DNA of 48,014 nt, from NCBI GenBank assembly GCA_947378425.1, contig CANCJV010000034.1, positions 1-48,014 on the forward strand, read 5' to 3'. Every line of letters starts with the position of its first letter. Position 1 is the first letter of the stretch. The notes below the pieces were generated by a model that was not told the DNA's origin, ran no database searches, and saw nothing but the letters and a program-made list of their open reading frames with translations. Made by a program: the position numbers and the translations under genes. Positions 39,744 through 48,014 of this stretch are shown here, piece by piece. The stretch is from Synechococcaceae cyanobacterium. GTDB lineage: Bacteria > Cyanobacteriota > Cyanobacteriia > PCC-6307 > Cyanobiaceae.

Positions 39744-40397
39744 TCAGATCGCCAGCCGGGCCGCCGCCAGGGCGACGGCCAACGGCAGGATGCGGTGCTC
39801 CTGGCGCTGAATCCGGGCCGTGAGGCTGGGGTGGTCGTCGCCGGGCAGTACGGGCACGGCGGCCTGCACGAGCACCGGCCCCGCATCCACTTCCGGTCGC
39901 ACCAGATGGGCGCTGCAGCCTGTCAGTTGCACGCCGGCCGCCAGGGCCTGCCCCACTGCATCAAGGCCGCGGAAGCTCGGCAGCAGGGAGGGGTGGATGT
40001 TGATCAGCCGGTCCGGGTAGGCCTCCACCAGCAGCGGCGTGACGATGCGCATCCAGCCGGCCATCACAACCAGATCCACCCGGGCCTGCTGAAACGCGGC
40101 GATCAGGGCGCCGTCCAGGCTCTCGCGGCTGGGGTGATCGCGATGGTTGATCAGCTGGCAGGGCACCCCCAGCCGCTCGGCCCGCTCCTGGGCGCCGCAG
40201 CCTGGGTTGTTGACCACCAGCAGCACCACCTCGGCCTGCAGCTTCCCACTGCGACAGGCCTCCACCAGGCCTTCGAAGTTGCTGCCCGTGCCGGAGGCCA
40301 TCACGGCCAGCCGTTGGAGCCCGTGCAGAGGCCAGGGCTGTGGCAACGGCCACTGGACGGACGGATCCGCATCGCTAGGGTCTGTGTTCGTGGGCAT
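39744..40397 (-). CDS. purN: Phosphoribosylglycinamide formyltransferase
   Basis: PurN transfers a formyl group from 10-formyl-tetrahydrofolate to GAR in purine synthesis. The 217-residue protein shows LAVMASGTGSNFEGLVEAC (phosphate loop), VVNNPGCGAQERAERLG, VMAGWMRIVTPLLVE, and the catalytic INIHPSLLPSFRGLDAV with the Asn/His pair and later VRPEVDAGPVLVQAAVPV. The first 28 residues form a variable Pro/Ser extension. The start is the ATG at 40397; the frame is open upstream into the divergent Ycf35-like gene. The two starts are only seven bases apart, so their promoters must lie inside one another's coding regions or further upstream. Confidence 0.94.
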   Translation of the reverse strand: MPTNTDPSDADPSVQWPLPQPWPLHGLQRLAVMASGTGSNFEGLVEACRSGKLQAEVVLLVVNNPGCGAQERAERLGVPCQLINHRDHPSRESLDGALIAAFQQARVDLVVMAGWMRIVTPLLVEAYPDRLINIHPSLLPSFRGLDAVGQALAAGVQLTGCSAHLVRPEVDAGPVLVQAAVPVLPGDDHPSLTARIQRQEHRILPLAVALAAARLAI

Positions 40398-40404
40398 TGG
40401 TGCC

Positions 40405-40743
40405 TTGTCCCATCTCTCCATCCTGCCTACCGTCCTTCGGGATGTCGCCTGCCTCTGCGAAACGCTCAGCTCCTTGGGGCTCAACCCCGAGCGCGATGGT
40501 GTGATCGAAGGGTTTGCCGGCGAATCGCTGCCGGTGCTGGTGGTGGTGCGGCTGGAGGATGGCACCAGCATTGGCTGGAGTCGCGGTGACGACGGTTCCC
40601 TGGCCCTGGTCGGAGATCTGCAGCGACTCAGTCGCCACAGGGATCTTCAGTTGCTGCTGGGCCGTCTCACCCGGGCCTATGCCGCCCGATCGGCCCTGCG
40701 GGATGCGGCCAGCCACCACGCCTTGATTGAACTCGGTGCCTGA
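40405..40743 (+). CDS. Ycf35-like (DUF1257) protein, probable TTG start
   Basis: A 112-residue protein resembling the cyanobacterial/plastid Ycf35 family (DUF1257), function unknown. Family members start MSHFS; here the in-frame TTG at 40405 gives MSHLSILPTVLRDVACLCET, a precise match to that N-terminus. In-frame GTG codons at 40384 and 40390 would add residues absent from the family. Other landmarks are LNPERDGVIEGFAGESLPVL and the C-terminal LLGRLTRAYAARSAL. It overlaps the next peptidase gene by eight bases. Its start is seven bases from the divergent purN start. Confidence 0.75.
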   Translation: MSHLSILPTVLRDVACLCETLSSLGLNPERDGVIEGFAGESLPVLVVVRLEDGTSIGWSRGDDGSLALVGDLQRLSRHRDLQLLLGRLTRAYAARSALRDAASHHALIELGA

Positions 40744-42457
40744 GGTCCTTCTCGACCTCTCCAACCCCAGCAGCCAGCTGGTGGAGGTGCAGATCACGCT
40801 GGCACCGCGAACCGGGCCCTGGCTGCTGAGCCTGCCGGGCTGGACGCCGGGCTCCTATCTGATCCGCGACTATGTACGCCATCTGGAGCGCCTGCAGGTC
40901 TTCAAGGGCAGCCGCGAGCTGGCCCTTGAGCGACTGACGCCGTCCCAGTGGCGGGTCCTCGATGGAGCGGCAGCCCAGGAAGAGCCGATCACGATCCGCT
41001 ACGGGATCCTGGCCACCGAACTCACGGTGCGCACCTGCCATCTCAACCGTGCCCACGGCTTTCTGGCCCTGGCGGCTGTGGTCCTGCAGGTGGAAGGCGA
41101 GCGCTGGTCTCCGCACCGGCTGGAGCTGATCCTCCCCATGGGCTGGCAGCCGTTCGTGCCCCTGCCGAGCTGCCCCGCCGGAGGCTGGCTGGCCTGCGAC
41201 TACGACCAGCTGATCGACAGCCCGGTGGAAGCCGGTCCCCACCCTTGCCACGACTTTGCCGTTGCCGGCGTTGCGCATCGCTGGGTCACCTGGGGAGTCG
41301 ATCTGCCGTCCCAGGACGAGCGCTGGCTGGCCGATGTGGCCGCGGTCTGCCTGGCCTGTTGCCAGCTGATGGGCGAATCGGCGCCGGCGGCCTCCTCTTA
41401 TCTGTTCGTCCTGCACCTGATCGATCAGGGCTACGGTGGCCTGGAGCATCTCGATAGCACTGTCTTGCTCTACGGCCGCCAGGCCCTGGCCCGGCCTGAG
41501 GGGCGCCGCAAGCTCTTGCAGCTGGTGGCCCATGAATACCTGCATCAATGGAATGTGAGGCGGCTGCGACCCGCCCAGCTGTCGCCGATCGACTACGACC
41601 GGCCCACCGTGCTGCCGACGCTCTGGTTTGCGGAGGGGGTCACCAGCTACGTGGATCAATTCCTGCCCCTGGCGGCCGGCCTGGGCAGCGAAGCGGAGTT
41701 GCTGGAGGATCTCGGCGGTGATCTCAGCCGCTACCTGCTGACCCCGGGGCGACGGATTCAGAGCCTACGCCAGAGCAGCGAAGAAGCCTGGGTGAAGCTC
41801 TATCGCCAGGATGCCCATTCTGGTGATAACCAGATCAGCTACTACCTCAAAGGTGCCGTGCTGGCGCTGGTCCTGGACCTGCACCTGCGGCGTCATGGCT
41901 CCTGGCTGGGCGCCGTGCTTCAGCAGCTCTGGACAACCCTGGGCCGTCAGAGACGCGGCTATGGCGAACAGGATCTGTTGGCGGCGTTTGCGGGCCCTGC
42001 GCCCGATCTGTCCATTCTTTTGCCGCTGTGGCTCGACAGCACCGAAGATCCCCCGATTGAGGCGTATCTGGCGGATCTGGGATTGCGTGTCGTGGCAGAA
42101 ACCGGCGACTCCTGGTTCACCGGCCTGCAGCTGGAGCAGGCCGAGGATCAACGCCTGCGATTGCGGCGGGTGGAGCGCCATGCTCCGGCCCAGCTGGCAG
42201 GGCTTGAGGTGGGGGACGAGCTGATCGCGGTCGATGGCCAGCGCCTCACCCGAGCCGATGCCTGGCCTGCTCTCACCAGACTGGAGGCCCCTGAACCGCC
42301 CCTGCTGCGGCTGCTGATCGCCCGCCATCAGCAGGTGCAGGAGCTCAGCCTGCAGGCGGCGCCGCCCAGGCCCCAGCGCTTCACCTTGCAGGTTGATCCC
42401 GGAGCGGCCCCAGAATGCAGCGCGAGGCGCAGTCGCTGGGCCCGGCTGCAACCATGA
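40736..42457 (+). CDS. M61 family metallopeptidase with PDZ domain
   Basis: Zinc peptidase of the glycyl-aminopeptidase (M61) family, about 573 residues. An N-terminal beta domain contains LPGWTPGSYLIRDYVRHLE, typical of the family. The catalytic site is LLQLVAHEYLHQWNVRRLRP (HExxH near residue 267) with the downstream glutamate in LWFAEGVTSYVDQF. A PDZ domain occupies about residues 470-550 (VGDELIAVDGQRLT). No signal peptide. The start is uncertain: the GTG at 40736 (MPEVLLDLSNPSSQ) overlaps the Ycf35-like gene by eight bases; the TTG at 40727 is the alternative. Its stop overlaps the next gene by ATGA. The substrate is unknown. Confidence 0.92.
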   Translation: MPEVLLDLSNPSSQLVEVQITLAPRTGPWLLSLPGWTPGSYLIRDYVRHLERLQVFKGSRELALERLTPSQWRVLDGAAAQEEPITIRYGILATELTVRTCHLNRAHGFLALAAVVLQVEGERWSPHRLELILPMGWQPFVPLPSCPAGGWLACDYDQLIDSPVEAGPHPCHDFAVAGVAHRWVTWGVDLPSQDERWLADVAAVCLACCQLMGESAPAASSYLFVLHLIDQGYGGLEHLDSTVLLYGRQALARPEGRRKLLQLVAHEYLHQWNVRRLRPAQLSPIDYDRPTVLPTLWFAEGVTSYVDQFLPLAAGLGSEAELLEDLGGDLSRYLLTPGRRIQSLRQSSEEAWVKLYRQDAHSGDNQISYYLKGAVLALVLDLHLRRHGSWLGAVLQQLWTTLGRQRRGYGEQDLLAAFAGPAPDLSILLPLWLDSTEDPPIEAYLADLGLRVVAETGDSWFTGLQLEQAEDQRLRLRRVERHAPAQLAGLEVGDELIAVDGQRLTRADAWPALTRLEAPEPPLLRLLIARHQQVQELSLQAAPPRPQRFTLQVDPGAAPECSARRSRWARLQP

Positions 42458-43323
42458 ATCCGCGCACCCGCACCCTGCTCACCTCCGTGGCAGGAGCCTC
42501 CCTGCTCACCCTCGGCGGTCTGGCCTGGTTCGCCCGCGATCTGCTCGCCACCGCCAGCCCCAATGGCGGCGACAGCTCGCTGCTGGATCTGCTGGAGGAG
42601 GTGCGCCAGTCGCCGGGGGCGAAGCGGCCACGGCGACTGGCGCCGAAACCACCGGAACCCCTCCCATGGACCTCGCCCATGGTCCAGGCCTGTCCCGCTG
42701 TGGATCCAGCGTTGCACCGCCGTCTCTGGCGGGAAGGCAGGATGCTGGTGCAACACATTCAGCGGATTCCCACCGATCCCAGCAACTTCGGCGAGCGTTA
42801 TCGGCGCGATGTCTTCGGCAATCGGGTTGATCCCACCCCCCGGGTGATCGTGCTGCATGAAACCGTCTACGGCCTCGATTCAGCCATCAACACCTTCATC
42901 ACCCCCCATGCCAACGACGACGACCAAGTCAGCTATCACACCCTGATCGGTCAGCAGGGACAAGTTGTCCAGGTGGTCGATCCAGTGAAGCGGGCCTTCG
43001 GTGCCGGCTATTCGGCCTTCAATGGCGTCTGGGTGATCACCAACCCGAAGGTGGGCGGCTCAATCAACAACTTCGCCCTGCATCTCAGTCTGGAGACGCC
43101 GCCGGATGGCGAAAATCAGGAGGAAGCACACAGTGGCTACACCCAGGCTCAGTACGACGCTGCCGCCCTGGTGCTGGCTGACTGGATGCGGCGCTTCCGG
43201 ATTCCCGTCGCCAACATCACCACCCATCGCCATGTCGACCTCGGCGGTGAGCGCTCCGACCCCCGCAGCTTCGACTGGCATGAGCTGCAACAGCGTCTGG
43301 TGGCCCTGGGCGTGGAGTGCTGA
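42454..43323 (+). CDS. Membrane-anchored N-acetylmuramoyl-L-alanine amidase (Amidase_2)
   Basis: A 289-residue peptidoglycan amidase that would cut the bond between MurNAc and the peptide stem. The N-terminus MNPRTRTLLTSVAGASLLTLGGLAWFARDLLATAS is a signal anchor. The amidase domain begins around residue 125: RVIVLHETVYGLDSAINTF (zinc His), DQVSYHTLIGQQGQVVQVV, NFALHLSLETPP and ITTHRHVDLGGERSDPRSFDW (zinc His and catalytic region). This is the Amidase_2/AmpD-like fold. The start is the ATG at 42454, overlapping the M61 stop by ATGA; an upstream ATG at 42415 would give a less plausible N-terminus. It faces the periplasm. Confidence 0.92.
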   Translation: MNPRTRTLLTSVAGASLLTLGGLAWFARDLLATASPNGGDSSLLDLLEEVRQSPGAKRPRRLAPKPPEPLPWTSPMVQACPAVDPALHRRLWREGRMLVQHIQRIPTDPSNFGERYRRDVFGNRVDPTPRVIVLHETVYGLDSAINTFITPHANDDDQVSYHTLIGQQGQVVQVVDPVKRAFGAGYSAFNGVWVITNPKVGGSINNFALHLSLETPPDGENQEEAHSGYTQAQYDAAALVLADWMRRFRIPVANITTHRHVDLGGERSDPRSFDWHELQQRLVALGVEC

Positions 43324-43380
43324 GCTGGGCCAGTCCGGCGTTGGCCCCTCAGGGGTGAGCGAGATTGCGGGAGCGGACGC

Positions 43381-44229
43381 CTAGATCAGCTGACTGGTGG
43401 GCGAGGTGCGGGTGCCGTAGATCACGCCGTGCAGAGCCGGATCCTGCATGTAGCGCAGGATGCGACCGGGATAGTCGAGCTTGCCGTTGTGCAGGTAGGC
43501 CAGGGTGGCCAGGGCCTTGGCATCGTGGGGGGAGCCACTGGCCATGAGCAGACGCTTCCCGGGCAGGGAAAGCGCCTTGCTGAGGCGGCTGAACTTGCCC
43601 ACCAACACCTGAACGTTGCGGTCGGGATCAAGCAGATTCAGGCGAGCCTGATTGATCTGCTCCGGGGTGGGGTTCTGGCTCAGCAAGCCCTGCTTCTGCA
43701 TTTCACCGATGCCGAGCTGGGCGGGCCCGTGGGTGTGGAAGAGGCCGGATTCCGCCACCAGAGGAGCGTCTTCGCCCGGTTTGGCGTGCTGCAGTTCGTC
43801 GAACAGCACGGCTGCGACCAGCATCGGATTGATGTGGTGGCGGCGGCACTCCGAGAGGATGATCGGCTGCAGTTCCTCGATGCGGGAGAGGGTGTGAATG
43901 CGCAGGGGCTGCAGTTGATCCAGCCCCTCGGTGAACAGCTGGGCCAGCTTGGGCTGGGGACCATGAACGCCGAAGCGCCGGTTCAGATCGCGCAGTTCAG
44001 CTTCGGAGAAATCGAGGGGATCGGGCCGCTGGCCCTCGTTGATCAATCCCTTCGGGTCGGCGCCGTTGCTGGCCAGGCTGCCGATCAGGGCCGGATCGCT
44101 GAAGAGCACCGGATCCTGGGCCGACGACCATCGCTGCAACTGGCCCGGCAACATCGCCAGACCCAGACCCAGGCCGATCAGACCCAGGCTCAGCCTTGAA
44201 AAAAATGACTTCGTATCAAAGCTGCCCAT
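43381..44229 (-). CDS. Membrane-anchored protein, DUF1402/lysozyme-like region
   Basis: A 282-residue protein whose function I do not recognise with certainty. It begins with a membrane anchor or signal (FFSRLSLGLIGLGLGLAMLPG, residues 9-29). The middle part, RIEELQPIILSECRRHHINPMLVAAVLFDELQH followed by GPAQLGIGEMQKQGLL, resembles the substrate-cleft helices of lysozyme/transglycosylase folds (Glu in DELQH, then a GPAQLGIG motif). I recall similar segments in DUF1402-type proteins. Inference: a peptidoglycan-active enzyme. It lies convergent with the amidase gene, 57 bases apart, and divergent from pgi. Confidence 0.7.
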   Translation of the reverse strand: MGSFDTKSFFSRLSLGLIGLGLGLAMLPGQLQRWSSAQDPVLFSDPALIGSLASNGADPKGLINEGQRPDPLDFSEAELRDLNRRFGVHGPQPKLAQLFTEGLDQLQPLRIHTLSRIEELQPIILSECRRHHINPMLVAAVLFDELQHAKPGEDAPLVAESGLFHTHGPAQLGIGEMQKQGLLSQNPTPEQINQARLNLLDPDRNVQVLVGKFSRLSKALSLPGKRLLMASGSPHDAKALATLAYLHNGKLDYPGRILRYMQDPALHGVIYGTRTSPTSQLI

Positions 44230-44418
44230 GGAGGCAGGCTAATCGCAATGGAACTTTGAAGAGTTAAGGATCCCCACAGGATCTGGTCGTCGCGGCGGGA
44301 TCGGTCTGTGCGCTGGCCCACACACGCTGGCGTCCATGCCGCGAAGCATTCCAACCGCTTGCCGGAACGCAGGCGGACTGGATACGGTTCCGAGGCTAAG
44401 TGCGGCGTCCAAGGAGCC

Positions 44419-46026
44419 ATGTCATCGCTTCCGCCGTTCGACGGCCATGATCCAGCCAGTCTCTGGACACGCTTTTCCGAGCTTCTCTGGTACGACGAGG
44501 ACCTCGGCTTCTGGCTGGATGTCAGCCGGATGGCTTTATCCCAGCCTGATTTCGACAGCCTCCAACCTGGTTTTGAGCGGGCCTTCCAGGCGATGGCGGC
44601 CCTCGAGGCCGGCGCGATCGCCAATGGCGACGAGCAGCGCCAGGTGGGTCATTACTGGCTGCGGGCTCCCGAGCTGTCCCCCGATGGGGCCACCGCCGAT
44701 CACATCCGGCTCGAGGTGGATCGTCTCGCCTCCTTCGGCCAGGCGGTTCTCGCCGGGGAGATCCGCTCACCCGCTGGAGAACCGTTCAGCGACGTGCTCT
44801 GGATCGGCATCGGTGGCTCGGGCCTCGGCCCCCTGCTGATCGTGCGGGCCCTGCAGCAGCAGGGCACCGGCCTGCCGTTCCACTTCATCGACAACGTGGA
44901 CCCGCAGGGGATCAGCGCTGTCCTGGGTGGTCTCGGTGAGCGGCTGCGCCGCACGCTGGTGGTCGTGGTCAGCAAATCCGGGGGAACCCCGGAGCCCCAT
45001 CTGGGCATGGCCCAGTCCCGAGCCCGGCTGGAGGCCGCCGGCGGCGTCTGGGCCGACCAGGCGGTGGCCGTGACGATGCTGGACAGTCACCTGGACAAGC
45101 AGGCCCAGGCGGAGCAGTGGCTGCGGCGCTTTGACATGTTCGACTGGGTCGGTGGGCGCACCAGCATCACCAGCGCCGTCGGCTTGCTGCCCGCAGCCCT
45201 AGTCGGTGCCGATCTGCACGCCTTCCTCGACGGCGCCGCCACCATGGATCGGCTCACCCGCCGCCCAGAAGTGCGCAGCAATCCGGCGGCTCTGCTGGCG
45301 GCGGCCTGGTACGCGGCTGGCGGCGGCCTGGGCCGCCGCGACATGGTGGTGCTGCCCTACCGGGACCGGCTGGAGGTGTTCAGCCGCTACCTGCAGCAAC
45401 TGGTGATGGAGTCCCTGGGCAAGAAGCACGACCGCAGCGGCCAGGTGGTGCATCAGGGTCTGGCGGTCTACGGCAACAAGGGATCCACCGATCAGCACGC
45501 CTATGTGCAGCAACTGCGCGATGGTCTCGACAACTTCTTCGTCACCTTCATCGAAGCCCTCGACGATCCGGCCGACATCGGGCCGGTCAACGGCGAACGA
45601 CCCGGCGATTTTCTCTGCGGCTTCCTGCAGGGCACCCGCTCGGCCCTCACCGAGGGTGATCGTCAGAACCTGACGATCACCCTGCGGCACTTCGATGCCC
45701 GCAGCCTCGGTGCCCTAGTGGCCCTGTTTGAGCGGGCCGTGGGTCTCTACGGCGAGCTGATCAACGTCAACGCCTATCACCAGCCGGGCGTTGAGGCCGG
45801 CAAGAAGGCGGCCTCCGAGGTGCTGGCCCTGCAGGTCCGGCTGGAAACCCTGCTGGCCGATGGCCAGCCCCGCAGTCTCGATGCCATCGCCCGGGAGCTG
45901 GAGCTGGCCAGCCCCGAACCGATCTTCTGGGCTCTGCGCCATCTCGGCGGCAATTCCCGCGGCTATCAGATCAGCGGTGAATGGGGCAACCCCGGCAGCC
46001 TGGAGGTGGTCAGGGGACCAGGTTGA
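44419..46026 (+). CDS. pgi: Glucose-6-phosphate isomerase
   Basis: Interconverts glucose 6-phosphate and fructose 6-phosphate in glycolysis, gluconeogenesis and glycogen use. The 535-residue protein contains [32 protein letters not shown], the SIS fold region [45 protein letters not shown] and the C-terminal [18 protein letters not shown]. The start ATG at 44419 is preceded by AAGGA; the frame is open for 37 more codons upstream, but without family support. The 3' end overlaps the convergent leuS by 17 bases. Confidence 0.97.
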   Translation: MSSLPPFDGHDPASLWTRFSELLWYDEDLGFWLDVSRMALSQPDFDSLQPGFERAFQAMAALEAGAIANGDEQRQVGHYWLRAPELSPDGATADHIRLEVDRLASFGQAVLAGEIRSPAGEPFSDVLWIGIGGSGLGPLLIVRALQQQGTGLPFHFIDNVDPQGISAVLGGLGERLRRTLVVVVSKSGGTPEPHLGMAQSRARLEAAGGVWADQAVAVTMLDSHLDKQAQAEQWLRRFDMFDWVGGRTSITSAVGLLPAALVGADLHAFLDGAATMDRLTRRPEVRSNPAALLAAAWYAAGGGLGRRDMVVLPYRDRLEVFSRYLQQLVMESLGKKHDRSGQVVHQGLAVYGNKGSTDQHAYVQQLRDGLDNFFVTFIEALDDPADIGPVNGERPGDFLCGFLQGTRSALTEGDRQNLTITLRHFDARSLGALVALFERAVGLYGELINVNAYHQPGVEAGKKAASEVLALQVRLETLLADGQPRSLDAIARELELASPEPIFWALRHLGGNSRGYQISGEWGNPGSLEVVRGPG

Positions 46027-48014
46027 CCAGTTTGCCGGGGACCACAATCACCCGGCGCGGCGGCTGACCCTCCAGCCACTTGGCGGCCACGTCACTGGCG
46101 AGGGCCAGCTGTTCGAGGCTGGCGGCATCGGCATCGGCCGGCACTTCCAGTTGGCCGCGCATCTTGCCCTTCACCTGGATCACCACCGTGACGGTGTCGC
46201 GCCGCAGGGCGGCGGCATCGGCCTGGGGCCAGCGCTGGCGATGCACGCTGTTGAGGCCGTCGGGGTTGGCACCGAGCCGCTGCCAGAGCTCTTCCGCCAG
46301 GTGAGGCGCGAACGGCGCCAGCAGCACCAGCAAGACGGCCAGGGCTTCAAGGGCCACGGATTCACTGACGGCCTCCAGTTGGCTGGCCATGGCATTGCTG
46401 AGTTTCATCAGCTCGGAGACAGCGGTGTTGAACTGGTAGTCGCCGTCCAGGTCCTCGCTGATGGCGGCAATCGCGGTATGCACGGCCCGCCGAAGGTCCT
46501 GATCGGCCGTGCCGGCCACCGCCGGGTGCGGCCGTGAGCTGCCGCTCCGGGCGCTGAGCACCAAGCCCCGTTCGGCCGCACCCTCCACCAGGCGCCAGAG
46601 GCGCTGCAGGAAGCGGTATTGCCCCTCGACATCGGCGTCGTCCCATTCCAGATCCTTTTCTGGCGGGGCCTTGAACAGGATGAACATGCGGGCGGTGTCG
46701 GCGCCATAGCGATTGATCACCAGGGCGGGGTCAACGCCGTTGTACTTCGACTTCGACATCTTCTCGTAGAAGGTGTCCAGTACCTCGCCGGTGATCGGGT
46801 CGCGGGGATCGTTGGGGTCGGCCACATCGGCTGGGGCGATGTATTTGCCACTGTGGGGATTCTTGTAGGTGATTCCCTGCACCATCCCCTGGGTCAGCAG
46901 GCGCTGGAAGGGCTCATCGAAGCCCAGCAAGCCGCGGTCCCGCAGCACTTTGGTGAAGAAGCGGGAATAAAGCAGATGCAGGATGGCGTGCTCGATGCCT
47001 CCCACGTACTGATCCACCGGCAACCAGCGATCCACCGCCTCGCGACTGAAAGGACGTTCGCTGTTATGGGGATCGCTGTAGCGCAGGTAGTACCAGGAGG
47101 AACACATGAAGGTGTCCATGGTGTCCGTCTCGCGCCGAGCCGGCTTGCCGCAGCAGGGGCAGGCCACCGCCACCCAGCTCTCCAGCTGGGCCAGAGGCGA
47201 GCCCCCCTTGGCGGCCAGTTCGATGCCCTGGGGCAGTTCCACCGGCAGCTGCTCGCTGGGCACGGGCACCACGCCGCAGGCGTCGCAGTGGATCACCGGA
47301 ATCGGGCAACCCCAGTAACGCTGGCGCGAGATCAACCAGTCCCGCAGCCGATATTGCACCCGGCCCTGACCCCAGCCGCCGGCTTCGGCAGCGGCGATGA
47401 TCGCCTGAGCGGCCTCGGCGGAACTGAGCCCGTTGTAGGGGCCGGAGTGAATCAGCACGCCCTTCGTGGTCCAGGCACCGCCCTCATAGGCGTGTTCATC
47501 CGATCCCTCCGGGATGATCACCTGCTGCACCGGCAGTTCGTACTGGCGGGCGAAGACGAAGTCCCGCTGGTCATGGGCCGGCACACCCATCACCGCGCCA
47601 GTGCCGTACTCCGCGAGCACATAGTCGGCGATCCACAGGGGCACCAGCTCTCCGTTGGCTGGATTGCGGACCCGGGCGCCGATCGGGATCCCCCGCTTGG
47701 GGCTGTCTTCGGCGGTGCGTTCCTGCTCGCTCTGGCGCCCCACCAGATCGATGAAGGCCTCCACCGGCAGCTGCTGCTCGGAGCTGGTGAGCCTCGCCAC
47801 CAGCGGATGCTCGGGAGCCAGCACCACATAGCTGACGCCATAGAGCGTGTCGGGCCGTGTCGTGAACACCGGGATCTGCAGGCCTGTTGCGGAGCCGCTG
47901 GCATCCACCACCTCAAACCTGAGCTCGGCGCCGTGGGAGCGGCCGATCCAGTTGGCCTGCATGGTGCGCACCCGCTCCGGCCAGCCTTCGAGTTTCGGCA
48001 GGTCGTCGAGCAGC
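46010..48014 (-). CDS. leuS: Leucyl-tRNA synthetase (5' part beyond window)
   Basis: Charges tRNA-Leu with leucine. The last 668 codons are present and the frame is open at the right edge, so the N-terminal HIGH region is missing. Visible parts: the start of the editing domain ([38 protein letters not shown]), the return to the catalytic core ([22 protein letters not shown]), the zinc-like [24 protein letters not shown], the [12 protein letters not shown] signature and the anticodon-binding and C-terminal domain ending GKLVNLVP. The internal Met at 47971 is not the start. Convergent with pgi, 17-base overlap. Confidence 0.97.
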   Translation of the reverse strand, partial: LLDDLPKLEGWPERVRTMQANWIGRSHGAELRFEVVDASGSATGLQIPVFTTRPDTLYGVSYVVLAPEHPLVARLTSSEQQLPVEAFIDLVGRQSEQERTAEDSPKRGIPIGARVRNPANGELVPLWIADYVLAEYGTGAVMGVPAHDQRDFVFARQYELPVQQVIIPEGSDEHAYEGGAWTTKGVLIHSGPYNGLSSAEAAQAIIAAAEAGGWGQGRVQYRLRDWLISRQRYWGCPIPVIHCDACGVVPVPSEQLPVELPQGIELAAKGGSPLAQLESWVAVACPCCGKPARRETDTMDTFMCSSWYYLRYSDPHNSERPFSREAVDRWLPVDQYVGGIEHAILHLLYSRFFTKVLRDRGLLGFDEPFQRLLTQGMVQGITYKNPHSGKYIAPADVADPNDPRDPITGEVLDTFYEKMSKSKYNGVDPALVINRYGADTARMFILFKAPPEKDLEWDDADVEGQYRFLQRLWRLVEGAAERGLVLSARSGSSRPHPAVAGTADQDLRRAVHTAIAAISEDLDGDYQFNTAVSELMKLSNAMASQLEAVSESVALEALAVLLVLLAPFAPHLAEELWQRLGANPDGLNSVHRQRWPQADAAALRRDTVTVVIQVKGKMRGQLEVPADADAASLEQLALASDVAAKWLEGQPPRRVIVVPGKLVNLVP

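Noticed and set aside
43324..43380. Bidirectional terminator between the amidase and the unknown anchored-protein gene
   Set aside because: A GGGCCA/TGGCCC stem is present but there is no U-run on either strand, so the evidence is too weak for a feature.
1..48014. CRISPR array, transposon, prophage or toxin-antitoxin locus
   Set aside because: No regularly spaced repeats, transposase, integrase, phage structural gene or paired small toxin/antitoxin genes were found on reading both strands.

Overview
The window is a stretch of a high-GC picocyanobacterial chromosome, probably of the Synechococcus/Cyanobium type. The evidence is a photosystem I gene (psaK), cyanobacterial/plastid families (Ycf35-like, DUF3110, DUF2499/DUF3593-like, YggT/Ycf19), a cyanobacterial-style DnaK/DnaJ pair, and repeated GCGATCGC (HIP1) octamers (for example at 7299, 11455 and 18368). 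Genes are tightly packed, many with ATGA or TGATG stop/start overlaps. Almost everything is core metabolism. No transposase, integrase, CRISPR array or defence gene was recognised.

Layout. 0-4.7 kb: a MacB-type permease cut by the left edge, a long pyruvate kinase, a MazG-like pyrophosphohydrolase, a secreted unknown and a YggT protein. 4.7-10.4 kb: ilvA-scpB-yggT leftward, then dxs with a flavoprotein rightward. 10.4-14.8 kb: psaK, two small membrane proteins, a CsaB-type pyruvyltransferase, a secreted metallophosphoesterase, a secreted PrxQ/BCP peroxiredoxin and rpmB, which has a strong terminator. 14.8-21.9 kb: the most accessory-looking part, with a decayed methyltransferase, a two-domain FGE/sulfatase-fold protein without catalytic cysteines and a compact four-gene sugar-type ABC importer. 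21.9-26.8 kb: htpG, a bacterial-type ferredoxin, hisZ, an inositol-monophosphatase-family gene and a 2Fe-2S ferredoxin. 26.9 kb: tRNA-Ser(GGA) with a textbook terminator.

27-30.1 kb: pstC-pstA-pstB leftward, preceded by a sequence matching the cyanobacterial Pho box (30081-30099). pstS and phoU are not in the window. 30.2-35.3 kb: dnaK-dnaJ-DUF3110-murQ rightward; the DnaK has an unusual long low-complexity tail with a degenerate pentapeptide repeat. 35.3-40.4 kb: mtnP, a cyclophilin, ribBA with a C-terminal extension, argC and purN. 40.4-44.2 kb: a Ycf35-like gene with a probable TTG start, an M61 peptidase with PDZ domain, a membrane-anchored amidase and an unknown membrane-anchored protein. 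44.4-48 kb: pgi and the C-terminal part of leuS, cut by the right edge.

Functional groups: phosphate uptake (pst, Pho box), envelope turnover (murQ, amidase, possibly the 43.4-44.2 kb protein), protein folding (htpG, dnaK, dnaJ, cyclophilin), isoprenoid and photosystem functions (dxs, flavoprotein, psaK), and sugar import. No clear new multi-gene system is visible. The best candidates for follow-up are the tandem FGE-fold protein, the accessory block around it, and the DnaK tail.
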